This document shows positions 14,086 to 16,658 of a DNA stretch of 16,658 bases, in pieces. The notes under the pieces were generated by a model that worked only from the letters and a program-made list of their open reading frames with translations, did not search any database and was not told the DNA's origin. The first letter of the stretch is position 1. Each line of letters starts with the position of its first letter. Position numbers and translations under genes: made by a program. The stretch comes from Clostridium sp. UBA4746 (GTDB lineage Bacteria; Bacillota; Clostridia; Clostridiales; Clostridiaceae), in assembly GCA_002403785.1 (NCBI GenBank), contig DHIM01000318.1, forward strand, positions 1-16,658, read 5' to 3'.

Positions 14086-14142
14086 TCAAGGGCCTGTAAA
14101 TAATTTTATTCTGTTTATAGAAAATTATTTACAGGCCCTTGA
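14086..14142 (-). terminator. Terminator of buk, perfect 22-bp stem
   Basis: Arms 14086-14107 and 14121-14142 are exactly complementary with a 13-nt loop. Read leftward the stem is followed by ATTTTTC, giving the U-tract. It lies about 93 nt beyond the buk stop codon. Confidence 0.75.
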
Positions 14143-14234
14143 AAACTCTAATAACACTTTTACTTACTAGTATTTATTCTAATTCGTCTTTAATTTATAC
14201 ATCAACTTTTTTAAGTTTTACATGCATTTCATTC

Positions 14235-15305
14235 TTAGAGATATACTTTATTTAATTCTTCGCCCTTAAGAACACTAAGCGCACCTTGAACAAGTGCTAA
14301 AAGTTCGTCCTCACCTGGATATACTATTATTTTTGCAATAAATGCCACTTTCTCTTTTATATATTCAACTGCAGAATTTGAATAAGCAATTCCACCTGTT
14401 AATATAACTGCATCTACATTGCCACTAAGTACAGTTGCACATTTACCAATTTCCATAGATACTTGATACAGCATAGCATCTCTCACAACTTTAGCTTTTT
14501 CATCACCATCGATAGCAGCTTGCTCTACAACTCTATCGTCATTTGTCCCAAGATGAGCCATATATCCGCCTTTACTGTTTATCTTATTCATAACTTCTTC
14601 CAGTGTATATTTTCCGCTATAACAAAGTTTAATTAAATCACCAATGGGAACATTTCCTGATCTTTCAGGTGAAAGTGGTCCATCTCCATCCAAAGCATTA
14701 TTAACCTGTACAATTTTTCCTTTAAGATGCGCCCCAACAGAAATTCCTCCACCCATGTGAGCTACAATTACATTAAGTTCTTCATATTTCTTACCAATTT
14801 CATTAGCATATTTTTTGGCAACGGCTTTCTGATTTAATGCATGAAAAATACTTTTTTTCTCTATTTCCGGCATGCCAGATATTCTTGCTACATCTTGAAG
14901 CTCATCTACAACTACGGGGTCAACAATATACGCTGATAAATTTAGTTCCTTTGCAATTTCATTTGCAATTATTCCCCCAAGATTTGAAGCGTGTTGGCCC
15001 TGAACACCACTCTTTAAATCTTCAAGCATTCTTTCATTAACCATATATGTCCCACCGGAGATTGGTTTTAAAAGTCCACCCCTTCCAATAATTCCATTCA
15101 ATGTGCTTATGTCGAATTTACATTCTTTTAAAACCTCTAAAATAACATTTTTTCTAAATTGGAATTGATCATAAATAGTTTTATATTGACCTATTTCTTC
15201 TGAAGTATGTCTTAAAGTTTTAACTAAAACCGGAGTTTCATTATCATATACTCCTAGTTTTGTTGAAGTTGATCCAGGATTGATTACCAATAGCTTAAAT
15301 GACAT
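14235..15305 (-). CDS. buk: Butyrate kinase
   Basis: Cytoplasmic ASKHA-fold kinase that converts butyryl phosphate and ADP into butyrate and ATP, the last step of butyrate fermentation (reversible). The phosphate-binding loop NPGSTSTKLG follows the first strand (residues 9-18), and HMGGGISVGAH, DGDGPLSPERSG and AVILTGGIAYS are the family's other nucleotide- and acyl-binding segments. At 356 residues from the ATG at 15305 the length is typical. An upstream in-frame ATG at 15323 exists, but GAAGGTGG (the ribosome binding site) lies within the codons after it, so 15305 is the real start. In clostridia buk normally follows ptb; here 700 nt upstream hold no ptb, so this is either a second copy or a separated gene. 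A promoter at 15332-15360 and a strong terminator at 14086-14142 make it monocistronic. Confidence 0.96.
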   Translation of the reverse strand: MSFKLLVINPGSTSTKLGVYDNETPVLVKTLRHTSEEIGQYKTIYDQFQFRKNVILEVLKECKFDISTLNGIIGRGGLLKPISGGTYMVNERMLEDLKSGVQGQHASNLGGIIANEIAKELNLSAYIVDPVVVDELQDVARISGMPEIEKKSIFHALNQKAVAKKYANEIGKKYEELNVIVAHMGGGISVGAHLKGKIVQVNNALDGDGPLSPERSGNVPIGDLIKLCYSGKYTLEEVMNKINSKGGYMAHLGTNDDRVVEQAAIDGDEKAKVVRDAMLYQVSMEIGKCATVLSGNVDAVILTGGIAYSNSAVEYIKEKVAFIAKIIVYPGEDELLALVQGALSVLKGEELNKVYL

Positions 15306-15331
15306 TTTTTTTACCACCTTCATATAAATTT

Positions 15332-15360
15332 AGTATATATTAACTTAGAGTTACTATGAA
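15332..15360 (-). promoter_or_regulatory. Sigma-A promoter of buk
   Basis: On the minus strand, TTCATA (15360-15355), 17-bp spacer, TATACT (15337-15332), about 27 nt before the buk start. That leaves a very short leader just long enough for the ribosome binding site. Confidence 0.45.
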
Positions 15361-15532
15361 AACCTTTACCTTGTTTTTTTACCTAACTATCCAGCCTAAC
15401 AAAGCTTATATAATTCAACAAATATCTGTTACTTTATATCCATTGTTTAAAAATTAATCTGCAATTAAATTTTTTATTGAGTGTATTTATTTAATGATTT
15501 AGTTCTACGATATAATCGTTTTCATAAACATC

Positions 15533-15580
15533 TATAAAGCAATGGTGGGTTAACGGTCAGGTCACTAAACCAACTTTATA
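15533..15580. promoter_or_regulatory. Nested dyad upstream of buk, possible structured RNA
   Basis: Outer arms TATAAAG (15533-15539) and CTTTATA (15574-15580) are perfect. Inside, GGTTAA and TAAACC-type pairs and GTCAGGTCAC add partial complementarity, and this 20-nt core is the only GC-richer patch in the surroundings. It lies about 230 nt upstream of the buk start on its coding strand, beyond the predicted promoter. It does not match a riboswitch class I can recognise. Confidence 0.35.
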
Positions 15581-15820
15581 ATACCACACTATTTTGAAAA
15601 TTACATTCATTTATAAAATATTTTGTTCTAATATTATTATTTTATACAAAACGGGCTAAACTTATTAAAATTACATTTATTTAACGGTTTTAATAATAAT
15701 ATCATTTTTTTAGTTTTTAACAAGTTGTGTTTCATTAAAGAATCTGTTAAGAGTAAAGATATAGATTAAAACATAAATAATCATAGAAACAAAATACAAC
15801 ATAGGATTTATTAAGTACAC

Positions 15821-15955
15821 ATGCTAAAAGGTTGGTATGTGTATTCTTTGTTACAAAAAGTGGATAAGATTCATTTGGATTTTATTTTAGAGGATAACTA
15901 TGAAGAAAGATAGAAGAAAGTACACTATGTAGACCCTTCTGGTAGAAAACTCTAA
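15821..15955 (+). pseudogene. Short coding-like frame with an in-frame stop
   Basis: From ATG 15821 the frame reads MLKGWYVYSLLQKVDKIHLD and FILEDNYEER, then TAG at 15911-15913, then KKVHYVDPSGRKL and TAA at 15953-15955. Both halves look protein-like, and YVDPSGRKL is a plausible C-terminus. There is no ribosome binding site. I could not assign a family; it may be a worn C-terminal fragment or chance. Confidence 0.25.
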
Positions 15956-16067
15956 AATAAAAATATTAATCAAATAAGTAAATTTTAAACTAATAAATTA
16001 GTTAGAGGAGATCTAAGGGTCGAGACTTGTCTATCATATTCAAATAATTTTAAGGAGAATAACAGAT

Positions 16068-16508
16068 ATGATTAGATTAATTATGAGATTTTTAGCAGCG
16101 CTAGAAGTTATATGTTTCAATTTAACCGTAGATGACAGTAAAAGTGATATCAAAGAGATGATTTTTAATAAGTTCCAACTACCTGAGGATATAATTTATA
16201 CGGAGGTTGTTTTACCGGTTTCTTTAAGTTTATCCCAGGTGAAAAGTAACAATAGCAATATTAGTGTAGAAACACCGTATAACATTTCAATAGAGCTAGC
16301 TATAATAGGATTAAGGAATTTAAAAATATTATTTTCTAAAAATAAAAATACCAATAAGAATTGTCATCAAGATAATATTCTTGCGAGTATAAGAACCTAT
16401 TCCTTTTGTTTTTTTTCAATTTCGGTGCCTCTTCCAATTTCACTAGTGGTGAATTTTCTTTTGTTTAAATTCAGTTTGTTCCTGTCAATTGAGAAGGACA
16501 TGCCTTGA
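16068..16508 (+). CDS. Hypothetical protein, 146 aa, doubtful
   Basis: I do not recognise this protein. For it: AAGGAGAA 9 nt before the ATG and an uninterrupted frame of 441 nt. Against it: the composition is odd. Residues 1-60 are plausible (LTVDDSKSDIKEMIFNKFQL), but after about residue 65 it becomes Asn/Ser/Lys-rich, and the last 35 residues are a run of Phe/Ser/Leu (FCFFSISVPLPISLVVNFLL) that might be a membrane segment or merely the reverse of another coding strand: the opposite strand at 16393-16497 reads SIDRNKLNLNKRKFTTSEIG, which looks as protein-like. It may therefore be a gene start joined to unrelated DNA. No terminator hairpin is evident just after the stop. Confidence 0.38.
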   Translation: MIRLIMRFLAALEVICFNLTVDDSKSDIKEMIFNKFQLPEDIIYTEVVLPVSLSLSQVKSNNSNISVETPYNISIELAIIGLRNLKILFSKNKNTNKNCHQDNILASIRTYSFCFFSISVPLPISLVVNFLLFKFSLFLSIEKDMP

Positions 16509-16623
16509 GAAGTAATTCTTTTTTAGACTTTTTATTTAAATCATCCCTTCACTATTTATTTGTTATATTATATGATAAATGTTGTAGAGTATCAACAGTT
16601 TTTTTATTGAATTTATTATGTAG

Positions 16624-16645
16624 ATTTATAATAGCGATTATAAAT
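16624..16645. repeat. Perfect 9-bp hairpin with AGCG loop
   Basis: ATTTATAAT (16624-16632) and its complement (16637-16645). Close to the window edge; the U-tract is absent and the sequence is AT-only in the stem, so significance is low. Confidence 0.3.
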
Positions 16646-16658
16646 AAATGAATAACAC

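Larger units (their letters stand above)
13759..14234. other. 476-nt gap holding two strong hairpins
   Basis: No gene is recognisable. The left part (13760-13960) is T-rich and featureless. The right part holds the perfect 13-bp inverted repeat at 13999-14041 and the 22-bp inverted repeat at 14086-14142, described separately. Confidence 0.55.
15361..16067. other. 707-nt gap with a structured dyad and a short coding relic
   Basis: AT-rich with repeated AAAATTACATT(C/T)ATTTA motifs near 15597 and 15668. It contains the dyad at 15533-15580 and the short broken frame at 15821-15955. The weak stem 15816-15843 (TACACATGC against GTATGTGTA, 8 of 9) overlaps that frame. No intact gene was recognised. 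Confidence 0.5.

Overview
The window is low-GC, AT-rich Firmicutes DNA and is most consistent with Clostridium sensu stricto or a close relative. The basis is codon use, strong AGGAGG-type ribosome binding sites, and gene content: butyrate kinase, a clostridial-type ferredoxin, a DUF3231 protein, a DUF1540 protein and a membrane pyrophosphatase. Genus-level placement is inference. No rRNA, tRNA, CRISPR array or intact insertion sequence was seen.

Layout. At 2-796 is the 3' part of a secreted, probably lipid-anchored, polysaccharide deacetylase; its start lies outside the window. At 880-1620 a Trp-rich unknown gene on the minus strand sits among several long inverted repeats. At 1731-2191 is a decayed C-terminal piece of asparagine synthetase. 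At 2342-3907 is an FAD oxidoreductase fused to a Rieske domain. A small ferredoxin with an unusual C-terminal half follows (4273-4497), then two minus-strand genes: a YczE/YyaS-type membrane protein and a two-repeat DUF3231 protein. Positions 6451-7155 hold no intact gene, but include a tiny ORF with a strong ribosome binding site that resembles the first codons of a DMSO-reductase electron-transfer subunit. An unrecognised 216-residue protein (7156-7806) and a HxlR-family regulator (8291-8620, minus) follow.

From about 9.1 to 13.7 kb the window is a graveyard: a RepA_N plasmid initiator with an in-frame stop, an adenine-specific DNA methyltransferase with two in-frame stops, and a serine recombinase with a frameshift joined to the tail of a membrane protein. 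Intact within it are hppA (9490-11625, TTG start, K+-independent signature) with a DUF1540 ORF overlapping its stop, and a 93-residue unknown protein under a palindrome-rich promoter. The region looks like the remains of integrated plasmid or conjugative-element DNA; that is inference.

At the right end are a lone butyrate kinase gene (14235-15305, minus) without an adjacent phosphotransbutyrylase, a 0.7-kb gene-poor leader with a structured dyad, and a weakly supported 146-residue ORF.

How the parts connect: hppA (pyrophosphate-driven ion pumping) and buk (ATP from butyryl phosphate) both belong to anaerobic energy conservation, and ferredoxin and the Rieske oxidoreductase to electron transfer, but they are separate transcription units and nothing in the sequence links them into one pathway. 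I did not find a clear new multi-gene system. The most unusual items are the 17-bp direct repeats at the hppA promoter, the DUF1540 frame without a canonical start, the Trp-rich orphan between inverted repeats, and the ferredoxin with an altered C-terminus.
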